Origin: Terriglobia bacterium
Lineage (GTDB): Bacteria; Acidobacteriota; Terriglobia; Terriglobales; Acidobacteriaceae
Assembly (NCBI GenBank): GCA_020073495.1
Contig: JAIQFD010000005.1
Location: forward strand, 62,001-126,000
DNA length: 64,000 nt
Direction: 5' to 3'
The translations under genes and the position numbers were made by a program. Below the pieces are notes generated by a model. That model was not told the origin of the DNA and did no database searches. It saw nothing but the letters and a program-made list of their open reading frames with translations. Every line of letters begins with the position of its first letter. Within the stretch, counting starts at the first letter, position 1. Below are positions 35,083-43,928 of the stretch, one piece after another.

Positions 35083-35547
35083 GTGGACCTGACCTGGCTC
35101 ACACCCCGGATCGCGGTTGGCGGCGGCATCTGGAACGATGCCAACATGATCGAGGTCGTCCGCGCGGGCGTGACCCACATCATCGACATGCAGATCGAGT
35201 TCGATGACACGTCCCTGGCGGACCCCTACGGGATCGACGTCCTGTGGAACCCGACGGACGACGATTTCCAGTCCAAGCCCGCCAAGGTCTTCGAGGTCGG
35301 CGTGGAGTTCGCGCTTGCGGCGCTGGACCAGCCGGAGACCAAGCTGTTCGTCCACTGCGCCGCGGGCGTGCACCGCGCGCCCATGATGTCGCTGGCGCTG
35401 CTGCGCGTGCTCGGCTGGAGCCTGGACGACGCCCGCCGTCTCATCGAGGAGCGGCGCCCGGTCGTGGATTTCGCCGACGTGTACCTCAAAAGTGTCGAAA
35501 ATTTCGTTCGCAACTACAAAGCCCCTACCAAGCCCTTGCGGCGGTAG
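35083..35547 (+). CDS. Dual-specificity / protein-tyrosine phosphatase
   Basis: 154 residues from a GTG start. The P-loop HCAAGVHRAP has the complete Cys-x5-Arg signature (Cys92, Arg98), and acidic residues at 59-61 (TDDDF) are suitably placed for the general acid. This is the cysteine-phosphatase fold that removes phosphate from Tyr or Ser/Thr. It lies between a small-terminase-like gene and two exported beta-helix genes, and 7 kb before a HipA-like kinase gene. It is not a standard virion component. Confidence 0.82.
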   Translation: MDLTWLTPRIAVGGGIWNDANMIEVVRAGVTHIIDMQIEFDDTSLADPYGIDVLWNPTDDDFQSKPAKVFEVGVEFALAALDQPETKLFVHCAAGVHRAPMMSLALLRVLGWSLDDARRLIEERRPVVDFADVYLKSVENFVRNYKAPTKPLRR

Positions 35548-35595
35548 GGCAAAAAATCCTCGCCACGGAATCTGAGTCACCATACGATACGCCCT

Positions 35596-38535
35596 ATGAA
35601 TCGCATACTGGACGCACGCCGCCCGCTGGGGCGGTTTTTTTGTTGCCTGATCTCGCTGCTAGTGGCCCTCGTGGCCGCGGACGCGAGCGGTCCCGCCACC
35701 ACCTCCGTCACAGACACGGTGTACCGCGCCGACGGCACCCCCGCCGGGGGCACGCTGGTGATCGCATGGCAGGCCTTCACGAGTTCAGAGGGAAAGGCAG
35801 TGGCTGCCGGCGTCAAGACGGTGAAGATCGGCCCTGCCGGCGCGGTCACGATTCCACTCGTGCCCAACTTCGGAGCTACACCCGCCGGCGGGTACTACAA
35901 GGTGACCTACAAGCTCGACGATGGCTCGACCAGTGAGGAATTCTGGTCCGTGCCGGCGGCTCCGGCGGCCACTATCTCCGCCATCCGCTCCAAGCTGGTG
36001 CCCGCCAACGTGGCCGTGCAATATGCCACGCGGCAATACGTGGACAGCATGCTGGCCAACATGGGGGGCGGCGGCTCCGGCAACGCGGTGAAGATCCAGG
36101 GCAAAGACGTGGAAGCGGTGGAGCCGGCGCGCGGGCAATCGCTGACGTTCGACGGGACCAAGTACAAGCCGCAGAGCCATGCGGTCGTCGATGTCGTGCG
36201 TGACTGCGGCGCGGTCGGCGATGGTGTCACCAACGACGCTCCCGCCATCCAGGCCTGCATCAACGCCAACCCGGGCAAGACCATCCACTTTCCCAAGACC
36301 CGTTCCTGGGGGCAGGCCGACTATTACCTCGCGGCCACCCTGGTGGTCCCCATTCACAACACCGTCCTTGAAGGCGAGGGAGGAGGCCTGAACGACGGCA
36401 CCGTGCTCCAGTTCGCGAGCAACACTTCAGGTCTCCGCCTGAATGGCCAGGGCGACGTGGTGCGCGACCTCTCCGTGCGCGGCGGAGATCCCTGGAACAC
36501 CTGGGACTTTGCCACCTATACCTTCAGCGGCACCGCCGACGGCATCCAACTGGCCAGCGGCCAGGCCGTGCTCGACCACGTGTACGTGTACGGCTTCAAC
36601 CGCCACGGAGTGAACGCGGACTCGGCCGCCTTCGCCGGCAACTCCAACCTGTGGAAGCTGACCAACGTCACCTCGGAGAGCAACCGCGGCGACGGCTTCC
36701 ACTTCCACGGCATGGACGCCAACGCCGGCCGCTGCGACATGTGTAACGCCCGTCTGAACCAGGGCTGGGGCTTTTTCGACGACGCGTTGCTGCCCAACAC
36801 CTACATCGCGCCGCATACCGAAGCCAATCACGACGACGTGCAGAATCCGGCCAGCACCGTCGCGCTCACGTCGCTGGTGCGCGCCAACCACGTCGTGACC
36901 GCAACCACGGCGTCGGCGCACAACCTCATGAACGGCGACACGCTGGTCGTCGCCGGGGCCACCAACGCCACCTTCAATGGCAAGCGGGTCAACGGCGTCA
37001 CCGTGACCGATCCGACCCATTTCACCTTCGTCGATCCGCAGTCCGACGCGAGCTGCTCGGGCGCATGCGCGGCCGCGGCTACCGTCGGCTATCAGGCGGG
37101 GAACCGCATCTGGGTGCAGAATGCGAAGAGTGGCGGCCCCTACTACATGCCCAAGAACAACACGCTGATCGGCGCCTACGCCGAAGGGAACCAGCCCTGG
37201 TCGTCGTTCTACAGCAACACCCTGATCCTGGGGTTCAACGATGGAGCCGGCCAGGACTGGACCAAAATCCCCAACCTGCAATGGAACGGCCACTCGACCC
37301 CGCTGACCTTCTCCCGCATCCTGCGCGGCGGCGGGTACGCGCGCACTCGCTTCACCGCGGGCGTGAAGCTGACCTCGCAGGCCGATCCTTACACCGACGC
37401 AGCGGAGGGAGCGTTCGGCGTGAGCAACGAAGACGCCGACAACGGCGCCATCTACAGCCGCCTCTCCTTCCAACGCACGGCGCTGGGCAATACTCCGGGC
37501 TGGTGGTGCTTCACCGCCGATTTTGCCGGCACCGAAGGCACGAGCCGCAACGCCTCGCCACTCTGCATGGCCGACCTGCTGACCAACTCGCCCGCCGGCC
37601 TCGTTACCCTGTTTCCCACCGGCTTCGGGTATGGCGATCCCGCAGCCCCGCGCTTCCAGATGGTGGGTGCATTGTCCGCACCCGCCGACGCGTCCGGAGG
37701 TGTGGGCGACGTCAGCCTCACCTCCCAGCCGCTCTGGTACGGCCGCAGCTTCTGGGGTTGGCTCAAGGGGCAGGACGCCAAGTATTACCCCTTCGCTCCG
37801 ATGAGCGGCTGCCAGGGGTCATGGTTCTGCTTCTTCGCGCCCTACAAAAACTCCGACGGCCTGCCTGCGTTCACGCTCAACACCAGCGGCACGCATTATG
37901 GCGCGCTCTACGATCCGGGAGATGCAGGAGGCGGCGCGGTGGCGCTCGGATTCGCCACCAGCATGACCTCGCTGCCGGCATCTCCGACCTGGAAGTGCGC
38001 CCAGACCGGCGTTTGCACTTTTGCCGGACAGATCGTCTCCACAGTGGCCACGGGCTCGGCGCCGCTCAGCGTCACCAGCACCACGCCGGTGGCGAACCTT
38101 ACCCTGGCGTCCGATGCGCAACTGCCTACCATCACCGCCGCGGGCAAAGTGGCAGCGACCGCCTTGCCGGACGCACAGCGAAAGCGCATTTGCGAGGTCC
38201 ACATCGGGAGCGCCGGCGGTTCGGCGCTGACCGACGGCGATGACGAACCGGCCTCCTGCTTGAACGACTACGGCGCATCGCTGACCATCAGCGGCGTGCG
38301 CTGCTACGCCGACGCGGGCTCACCCACGGTGCAGCTCGCGCGCAACGACTCGACCAACATCCTCAGCGGTAACCTGGCGTGCGGAACGGCGTCTTGGGCG
38401 CCGGCCGACGGGCAGTCGGGCAGGCCCTCGATCTCCGCGAACAGTCTGGCCAACGGACAGTGGCTCGACGTCAACATCGTCAGCGCTGGTGGCACGGCGA
38501 AGTTCCTCCGCGTCGTCGTCACCATGGTGCAGTGA
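35596..38535 (+). CDS. Large exported pectate-lyase-fold (beta-helix) protein, possible tail spike or surface protein
   Basis: 979 residues. A hydrophobic N-terminus (FFCCLISLLVALVAADA) resembles a signal peptide. A beta-sandwich-like module (about 30-130, VTDTVYRADGTPAGGTLVI) precedes a Pectate_lyase_3-type right-handed beta-helix that opens with DCGAVGDGVTNDAPAIQACI (about residue 203). Such folds cut or bind polysaccharides and are common in phage tail spikes. The rest is repetitive and Gly/Ser/Thr-rich. A terminator-like hairpin lies inside the first 16 codons. Confidence 0.75.
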   Translation: MNRILDARRPLGRFFCCLISLLVALVAADASGPATTSVTDTVYRADGTPAGGTLVIAWQAFTSSEGKAVAAGVKTVKIGPAGAVTIPLVPNFGATPAGGYYKVTYKLDDGSTSEEFWSVPAAPAATISAIRSKLVPANVAVQYATRQYVDSMLANMGGGGSGNAVKIQGKDVEAVEPARGQSLTFDGTKYKPQSHAVVDVVRDCGAVGDGVTNDAPAIQACINANPGKTIHFPKTRSWGQADYYLAATLVVPIHNTVLEGEGGGLNDGTVLQFASNTSGLRLNGQGDVVRDLSVRGGDPWNTWDFATYTFSGTADGIQLASGQAVLDHVYVYGFNRHGVNADSAAFAGNSNLWKLTNVTSESNRGDGFHFHGMDANAGRCDMCNARLNQGWGFFDDALLPNTYIAPHTEANHDDVQNPASTVALTSLVRANHVVTATTASAHNLMNGDTLVVAGATNATFNGKRVNGVTVTDPTHFTFVDPQSDASCSGACAAAATVGYQAGNRIWVQNAKSGGPYYMPKNNTLIGAYAEGNQPWSSFYSNTLILGFNDGAGQDWTKIPNLQWNGHSTPLTFSRILRGGGYARTRFTAGVKLTSQADPYTDAAEGAFGVSNEDADNGAIYSRLSFQRTALGNTPGWWCFTADFAGTEGTSRNASPLCMADLLTNSPAGLVTLFPTGFGYGDPAAPRFQMVGALSAPADASGGVGDVSLTSQPLWYGRSFWGWLKGQDAKYYPFAPMSGCQGSWFCFFAPYKNSDGLPAFTLNTSGTHYGALYDPGDAGGGAVALGFATSMTSLPASPTWKCAQTGVCTFAGQIVSTVATGSAPLSVTSTTPVANLTLASDAQLPTITAAGKVAATALPDAQRKRICEVHIGSAGGSALTDGDDEPASCLNDYGASLTISGVRCYADAGSPTVQLARNDSTNILSGNLACGTASWAPADGQSGRPSISANSLANGQWLDVNIVSAGGTAKFLRVVVTMVQ
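35619..35641 (+). terminator. Terminator hairpin inside the signal-peptide codons of the beta-helix gene
   Basis: A 6-bp stem CCGCCC/GGGCGG (35619-35624 with 35629-35634) with 4-nt loop and seven Ts (35635-35641). It could end transcription from the phosphatase gene and would have to be read through to express the beta-helix protein. Confidence 0.75.
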
Positions 38536-38542
38536 GGGCAAC

Positions 38543-40702
38543 ATGACCCAAAGAATTCAGGCGCTTGTCCTCGTGCTCCTGGTGTCGTGTGTGGCGGCGT
38601 TTCCGGCAAGCTATACCAGCTCGCAGAGCGGCAACTGGAACCAGGCGTCCACCTGGGGGGGCGCGGGCGTGCCCGGCGCCGGCGACACCTGCACCATCTC
38701 CAACGTGACAGTGACGCTCAGCGATTCGCGCACGGTCGGCACGGACGTAGGCGGCTCCACCGCTTGCAGCGTCACCGGCACGGGCGCGCTCACCATCGCC
38801 AGCGGAGGCAACCTGTCGCTTCACGGCGACTTGAGCCTGGACCGCGCCACCACGTTTGCCATCCAGGCAGGCGGGTCACTGACCTTCGACCCGGCTGCTG
38901 GAAACATCCACAAGGTCGTGTGGACGAATACCGGGTCGGCGGTGATGCCTGTCTTCAACATCAGCGGCAACGGCTGGGGCGCGGGGCAGTTTGCCGCCAT
39001 CACCACCAGCGCGCGCGGCGGCGCGAACGGCTGGTTCGACGGCAACACCAGTTGCCGCACGCCTTCGCTGAACTGGGCGTTTGCTAAGTTCACCAACGTC
39101 GGCGGACCGACGCAGATCGCGGGCAATTTCGGCTGCCTCTCCAACGTGGACGTGCAAATCTCAAACGTCATCTGGGTCGGCGACCATCTCTACCTGAACT
39201 GGACGGCGGACGATGGCACTCACTTGCTGGCCGTTGACAGGCTGGACCTGCGCACGCCCGCGACCACCACAACCGCCACCATGCTGACCATCCAGAACGA
39301 CCGGGCGCTCGGCAGTGGGACGCGGACCCTCAGGAACGCCACGCTCTACAACCGGGCGGCGTCCGTCAAGAGCATCGTGGTGGGCGTGCGGGCGCTTACG
39401 GTCGGGGTGCTGACCTCCGGCTCGTGCACCACGGCGGGCATCTACAGCTACAACGTCAACTGGTCGGAGTCCGCGGCCAACAATCACAACGTCCGCTGCG
39501 TGTTTATGACCGGCGATGTTGCCTTATCGCAGTTCGTCACTCCGAGCGCGAACGCGGCGGCGACGTGGGAACAGTTCGCCTTCTATTCTCACTTCGACAA
39601 TCCGCATTATCTGGCCGAAGCGGGCAACAAGTCGCTGACCGCGAACGTCTACAAGAACGGGGTCTGCGACGGCGACAACTTCTTTGCCACCGACGGGGGA
39701 GATTTCGTGATCCCCACACAGGCCGCAACGGTCACGAACAACATTCTCATCAATGCCTGCGGCACGCTGGCCACGATGCTCGGCAGCAACGGCGTCCTGA
39801 CCGCCCGGAACAACACGATCCATGGATACCGATCCCAGGCGCGCTACGGCGCAGCGCTCGGAGAGACGACGGGCGCGGCTACGCAACTCAGCGTTCTTCG
39901 CAACAACCTGATCGTCAACACATGGGACGGCCTCCACGAAGATGCCGGAACGAATTTCGTGCGCCAGAGCGGCGCGAGCGTGGACTACAACGGCTTCTGG
40001 CAGATGCCAGGCTCGAGCGACCCGGGGGCGCCGGCCGGCATCGCTCCGCTGAACCTGCGGCACCCCCTGCTGAACGCGATCAGCTACGTCTCCCCGCCGC
40101 TGTCCGGCGTCAGTGGGTTGACGAACAAGAGTGCGACCGCGGGCTCCGATGCGACCCATGTCGCCTGCACCTCGTGCGATTTTGTGACCGGGTCGCCGGT
40201 GATCGTCGGCGACTTCGTACAAGCGGGAACCAGCCAGGCCGTGGTCGGCGCGATCACCGATGCCACCCACCTTGTTCTCTCCTCGCCGGGCATCAGCGGG
40301 TTCACCAGTGGCAGCATGTTCAGCGTGAAGAAGTGGCTGTGGAATTCGACCTCCGCCTATGGCGACGACGACAAAGGCCAGCACGATCTTCACGCCGATC
40401 CCATGTTCCAGGCTGCTACGCGCACGCTGGCGTCGTGGGACTCGGCCAATGGCGGAAATGGCACGGTCGCCAGCGTTGGCGCCGAGATCGTGAAGCTCAA
40501 CGGCTTCGACAAGGACGGGAACGTCGCAACCTTTAACACCAACTACACGGTCGCGAGCGCGCTGGACTTCATCCGCACAGGATTCACGCCGACGAACCCG
40601 GCGTTCAAGAACGCGGGCGATCCGCGAGACGGCAACCCCGACATCGGCGCGGTCCCGGTGTCGGCGGGATCGCGCCGGCGCGCCTCCGTGCTCTGGCGGT
40701 AG
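38543..40702 (+). CDS. Exported beta-helix repeat protein
   Basis: 719 residues from the ATG at 38543, preceded by GAGGG; the frame is open to 38489 inside the previous gene. A clear signal peptide (IQALVLVLLVSCVAAFPA) is followed by SQSGNWNQASTWGG and GVPGAGDTCTISN, the opening of many bacterial surface beta-helix proteins, then long Thr/Ser/Asn-rich repeats. It follows the previous beta-helix gene by 7 nt. Both may be exported to the cell surface or form spikes; which one is uncertain. Confidence 0.7.
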   Translation: MTQRIQALVLVLLVSCVAAFPASYTSSQSGNWNQASTWGGAGVPGAGDTCTISNVTVTLSDSRTVGTDVGGSTACSVTGTGALTIASGGNLSLHGDLSLDRATTFAIQAGGSLTFDPAAGNIHKVVWTNTGSAVMPVFNISGNGWGAGQFAAITTSARGGANGWFDGNTSCRTPSLNWAFAKFTNVGGPTQIAGNFGCLSNVDVQISNVIWVGDHLYLNWTADDGTHLLAVDRLDLRTPATTTTATMLTIQNDRALGSGTRTLRNATLYNRAASVKSIVVGVRALTVGVLTSGSCTTAGIYSYNVNWSESAANNHNVRCVFMTGDVALSQFVTPSANAAATWEQFAFYSHFDNPHYLAEAGNKSLTANVYKNGVCDGDNFFATDGGDFVIPTQAATVTNNILINACGTLATMLGSNGVLTARNNTIHGYRSQARYGAALGETTGAATQLSVLRNNLIVNTWDGLHEDAGTNFVRQSGASVDYNGFWQMPGSSDPGAPAGIAPLNLRHPLLNAISYVSPPLSGVSGLTNKSATAGSDATHVACTSCDFVTGSPVIVGDFVQAGTSQAVVGAITDATHLVLSSPGISGFTSGSMFSVKKWLWNSTSAYGDDDKGQHDLHADPMFQAATRTLASWDSANGGNGTVASVGAEIVKLNGFDKDGNVATFNTNYTVASALDFIRTGFTPTNPAFKNAGDPRDGNPDIGAVPVSAGSRRRASVLWR

Positions 40703-40714
40703 CATCACTTTCCC

Positions 40715-42220
40715 ATGAATGACCTGGACTTACTGATCGCGCTGGGCGCGCGGCTGGACGACCCTGCGCCGGGTGGCCGTATCCGCGACTTTTTGACGCG
40801 CTCGCTGCTGAAGATCCGCGATCGCGAAGGCAATCTGGTGCGGCTCGCGCCGAACCGGGCGCAGCGCCGATTCGCCGAGTGCTGCGGGCGGCGCAATATC
40901 GTGCTCAAGGCGCGCCAACTGGGTGTCACGACTTGGGTCGCGGCCCGATTCTTCGTCTCGACCATCACCCGGCCGGGGACGCTGAGCGTGCAGGTGGCGC
41001 ACGACCGGGAGTCGGCTGAAGAGATATTTCGCATCGTGCACCGCTTCCTGGAGAACCTGCCGGAGCGGATGCGAACGGGGGCGCTGGCGACGTCGCGCGA
41101 CAACGTGGGGCAGATCGTGTTTCCGCACCTCGATAGCGAGTACCGCGTCGAGTCGGCCGCCGACGGGAATGCTGGGCGGGGCCTGACCATCCACAACCTG
41201 CATTGCTCGGAGGTGGCGCGCTGGCCGCGCGACGCCGCCGCGACCCTGGCCTCGCTGCGCGCCGCCGTGCCGCGCGAGGGCGAGATCGTGCTCGAATCCA
41301 CGCCTGCCGGCGCGGGCGGGGTTTTTTATGACGAGTGGCAACGCGCTGCGGAGTCTGGATACGTAAAGCACTTCTTCCCCTGGTGGTTCGAGGAGTCGTA
41401 TCGAAAAGAGAAGATACAGGCTGAAGACCTGACCGCCGAAGAGCGCGAGCTGATGCTCCGGGAAGGAATTGACCTCGCGCAGATCTCGTACCGCCGCTGG
41501 CTGACATCCGAGTTCCGCGGCTTGGCGCCGCAGGAGTATGCCGAAGACGACACTCACTGCTTCCTGGCCAGCGGCGACTGTGTCTTCGATTTGGAGAAGA
41601 TCGAGCAGCGCCTGGCGGAGTGTGGCGAGCCGCCCGAGACGCGCGACAACGCCCGGCTGAGGATCTGGCTGCCGTCCAGCCCACGGCGCGAGTACATCGT
41701 GGGCGTGGACCCGGCGGGCGGCGGCAGCGAAGGCGACTACGCCTGTGCCGAGGTCATGGAAAAAGAAACCGCCATGCAGTGCGCCGAGCTGCGCGGGCAC
41801 TTTTCGCCGCAGGAGCTGGCCGCTCGCGTGGCCGCGCTGGCGCGCGAGTACAACCAGGCGCTGGTGGCGGTGGAACGCAACAATCACGGCCATGCCGTGC
41901 TGGCGCACCTCGCCCGTGGCGACAAGTACGAGCGGCTCTACGAGCACGGCGGACAACTGGGATGGCTGACCTCGGCGGTCACCCGTCCTTCCATGCTGGC
42001 AAACTTTGCCGCCGTGCTGGCGAACGCACCCCAGCTCTTCTCCAGCCGTACCCTGCTGGAGGAGTGCCGCACGTTCGTGCGATATCCCGACGGAGCTTCG
42101 GCGGCGGCCGCCGGAGCCCACGACGATTGCGTGATCGCCACCGCCATCGCGCTGGCCGTCCGGCAGGAGATGGTGGACGACCGCCCGGCCCTGGAGCTGG
42201 CCACCCTGTCTTTGCGATGA
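40715..42220 (+). CDS. Phage terminase large subunit (TerL)
   Basis: 501 residues. The N-terminal ATPase has a degenerate Walker A (KARQLGVTTW, residues 65-74) and Walker B/coupling residues in HCSEVARW (Glu166). The C-terminal RNase-H-like nuclease has Asp332 (VGVDPAGG), Asp341, Glu387 (VERNNHG) and the late Asp470/471 (AHDDCVIATA). TerL powers DNA packaging into procapsids and cuts the DNA. All catalytic residues appear intact. It begins 12 nt after the beta-helix gene. Confidence 0.92.
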   Translation: MNDLDLLIALGARLDDPAPGGRIRDFLTRSLLKIRDREGNLVRLAPNRAQRRFAECCGRRNIVLKARQLGVTTWVAARFFVSTITRPGTLSVQVAHDRESAEEIFRIVHRFLENLPERMRTGALATSRDNVGQIVFPHLDSEYRVESAADGNAGRGLTIHNLHCSEVARWPRDAAATLASLRAAVPREGEIVLESTPAGAGGVFYDEWQRAAESGYVKHFFPWWFEESYRKEKIQAEDLTAEERELMLREGIDLAQISYRRWLTSEFRGLAPQEYAEDDTHCFLASGDCVFDLEKIEQRLAECGEPPETRDNARLRIWLPSSPRREYIVGVDPAGGGSEGDYACAEVMEKETAMQCAELRGHFSPQELAARVAALAREYNQALVAVERNNHGHAVLAHLARGDKYERLYEHGGQLGWLTSAVTRPSMLANFAAVLANAPQLFSSRTLLEECRTFVRYPDGASAAAAGAHDDCVIATAIALAVRQEMVDDRPALELATLSLR

Positions 42221-42270
42221 ACAACGCAGCTGTGATTGCGGACACAGACGTGCGTATCGACGAGTTTTAG
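42217..42270 (+). CDS. 17-codon micro-ORF coupled to terL
   Basis: The frame MNNAAVIADTDVRIDEF begins at an ATG overlapping the terL stop (ATGA) and ends with TAG. It is in the same frame as the kinase gene that starts 10 nt later (TTG, 42280), so only the TAG and three codons separate them. It could be a re-initiation leader for the kinase or the upstream end of a longer kinase frame interrupted by the amber codon. Confidence 0.3.
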   Translation: MNNAAVIADTDVRIDEF

Positions 42271-42279
42271 CATCTTCGC

Positions 42280-43134
42280 TTGGTCCACGCGGTCCAGCAC
42301 GTCCGCCGCATGCGGGGCGGTGCGCAAGGCCACCTGATGCGCTCCGACGACGGGAATTATTACGTCGTCAAGTTTCAGAACAACCCGCAGCACGTGCGAG
42401 TTCTGGCCAACGAGTTGCTTGCTACACGGTTGGCGGAGCGCGTCGGGCTACCGGTCCCGGTTCCGGAAGTCGTCGATGTCGCTGCGTGGCTGATCGACAA
42501 CACATCGGAGCTGCGGATCGAACTGGCCGGCCAGTCGGTCAAGTGCACGCCGGGATTGCAGTTCGGGTCGCGCTATTTGGTGGATCCGCTCGAGGGGCAG
42601 GTCTTCGACTACATCCCGGACCCACTGCTCGAGCGAGTGAAGAACCTGGGCGCCTTCGCCGGCGTCCTGGCGCTCGACAAGTGGACGTGCAACGCCAACG
42701 GGCGCCAGGCGGCGTTCTGGCGCAAGTCGCGCGAGCGCCGGTATTCCGCGGCCTTCATCGACCAGGGATACTGCTTCAACGCCGGCGAGTGGACGTTCCC
42801 GGACTCTCCGCTACGCGGCGTGTACATGCGCAATGCAGTGTACGCCGGGGTGACTGGATGGTCGTTGTTCGAGCCCTGGCTGGAGCGCATCGAGAGCTTT
42901 GACGAGAGCGTGCTGTGGCAGTGCGCGGAGGCGGTGCCGCCAGGATGGTACGGTTCAGACTGGGACGAACTGGAGCGCCTGTGCGAGATTCTGCTCAAGC
43001 GGCGCTCGCGCGTGCGCGAATTGATTGAATCATTCCGGGATAGTTCCCGCGCGCCCTTCCCAAACTGGGGAGGGAGCCGTCAGCCGGTAGCTGTTGAACC
43101 GGAGGCGAAACGGAACAAGGCGTACGTGAACTGA
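42280..43134 (+). CDS. HipA-like protein kinase
   Basis: 284 residues, from a TTG start (position uncertain; an ATG follows at 42310). It has a HipA-type kinase core: Lys31 in YYVVKF, Glu45 in LANELLAT, Asp133 in ALDKW with Asn138/140 after it, and Asp161-Gln-Gly, the equivalent of DFG. There is no HipA N-terminal subdomain and no antitoxin-like HipB neighbour. It is the first gene of a trio with TGATG overlaps lying between terL and portal. HipA kinases phosphorylate tRNA synthetases or other targets; the target here is unknown. Confidence 0.72.
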   Translation: MVHAVQHVRRMRGGAQGHLMRSDDGNYYVVKFQNNPQHVRVLANELLATRLAERVGLPVPVPEVVDVAAWLIDNTSELRIELAGQSVKCTPGLQFGSRYLVDPLEGQVFDYIPDPLLERVKNLGAFAGVLALDKWTCNANGRQAAFWRKSRERRYSAAFIDQGYCFNAGEWTFPDSPLRGVYMRNAVYAGVTGWSLFEPWLERIESFDESVLWQCAEAVPPGWYGSDWDELERLCEILLKRRSRVRELIESFRDSSRAPFPNWGGSRQPVAVEPEAKRNKAYVN

Positions 43135-43928
43135 TGACCGAGCGCAAACAGTGCGAGTTCTTCCTCATCCGGTACGTGCCGGATGCGGTGAAAGACGAGT
43201 TCGTGAATATCGGCGCTGTGCTGCTCAACGGCAGCGGCGCCCAGGTGCGCTTTACTCACGATTGGCGGCGGGTGCGCTGCCTCGATCCCGCGGCCGACGT
43301 CGAGATGCTCGAAGCGCTCGAAGGAGATTTGCGCTCGTTACTAGGAGATCCTGACCGCGAACGGTTGCTGAAAAAGCTCCAGGACTCGTTTTCCAACGCC
43401 ATCCAGCTCTCGCCCACCAAGGCCTTGCTGGCCGAAGACCCGGCGGCGGAAATCGAGCGGCTGGTGCAGATGTACCTGGAGGTGAAGCGTCCGGCAGGGA
43501 AGGGCAAGCTCTCGGCGCGGCAAGCGATCTTCGCCCGCATGCGCGACACCTTCGTGCAGGCGGGCGTGTGGAAGCTCATGCGCCATCGCATCGCCGTCGC
43601 GCAGTACACGCACAAGGGAGACCCGCTGAAGATCGACTGCGGCTACCGTCCCAACGGCGAGGTCAAGATGTTCCACGCCGTCTCGCTCGCGACCGAACCC
43701 GAAACGGCCAAGATCCTGGCCTTCTCCTTCCCCCAGATCGAGGCCGGGATTCTGAAGCACGAGCAGGCCAAGGCCTCGCTCACCGCCATCGTCGAAGACG
43801 ACCTCGACCGCGGCGACGACGCGGTGGCGTTCGCTCTGGAGACACTGGATAATGCGCAAATCGCAGTCACCAATGCGGGTGAGCTTGCGGCAATAGCGAA
43901 CCGGGTGCGTGGCGACCTGAAGGTCTGA
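43134..43928 (+). CDS. DUF3037 family protein
   Basis: 264 residues. The N-terminus CEFFLIRYVPDAVKDEFVNIGAVLL is the diagnostic DUF3037 opening, followed by RVRCLDP. The family has no established biochemical function but, from memory, is recurrently encoded beside HipA-like kinases. Its ATG overlaps the kinase stop and its own stop overlaps the next start, which strongly suggests co-translation. It may be the partner, substrate or antidote of the kinase (inference). Confidence 0.75.
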   Translation: MTERKQCEFFLIRYVPDAVKDEFVNIGAVLLNGSGAQVRFTHDWRRVRCLDPAADVEMLEALEGDLRSLLGDPDRERLLKKLQDSFSNAIQLSPTKALLAEDPAAEIERLVQMYLEVKRPAGKGKLSARQAIFARMRDTFVQAGVWKLMRHRIAVAQYTHKGDPLKIDCGYRPNGEVKMFHAVSLATEPETAKILAFSFPQIEAGILKHEQAKASLTAIVEDDLDRGDDAVAFALETLDNAQIAVTNAGELAAIANRVRGDLKV

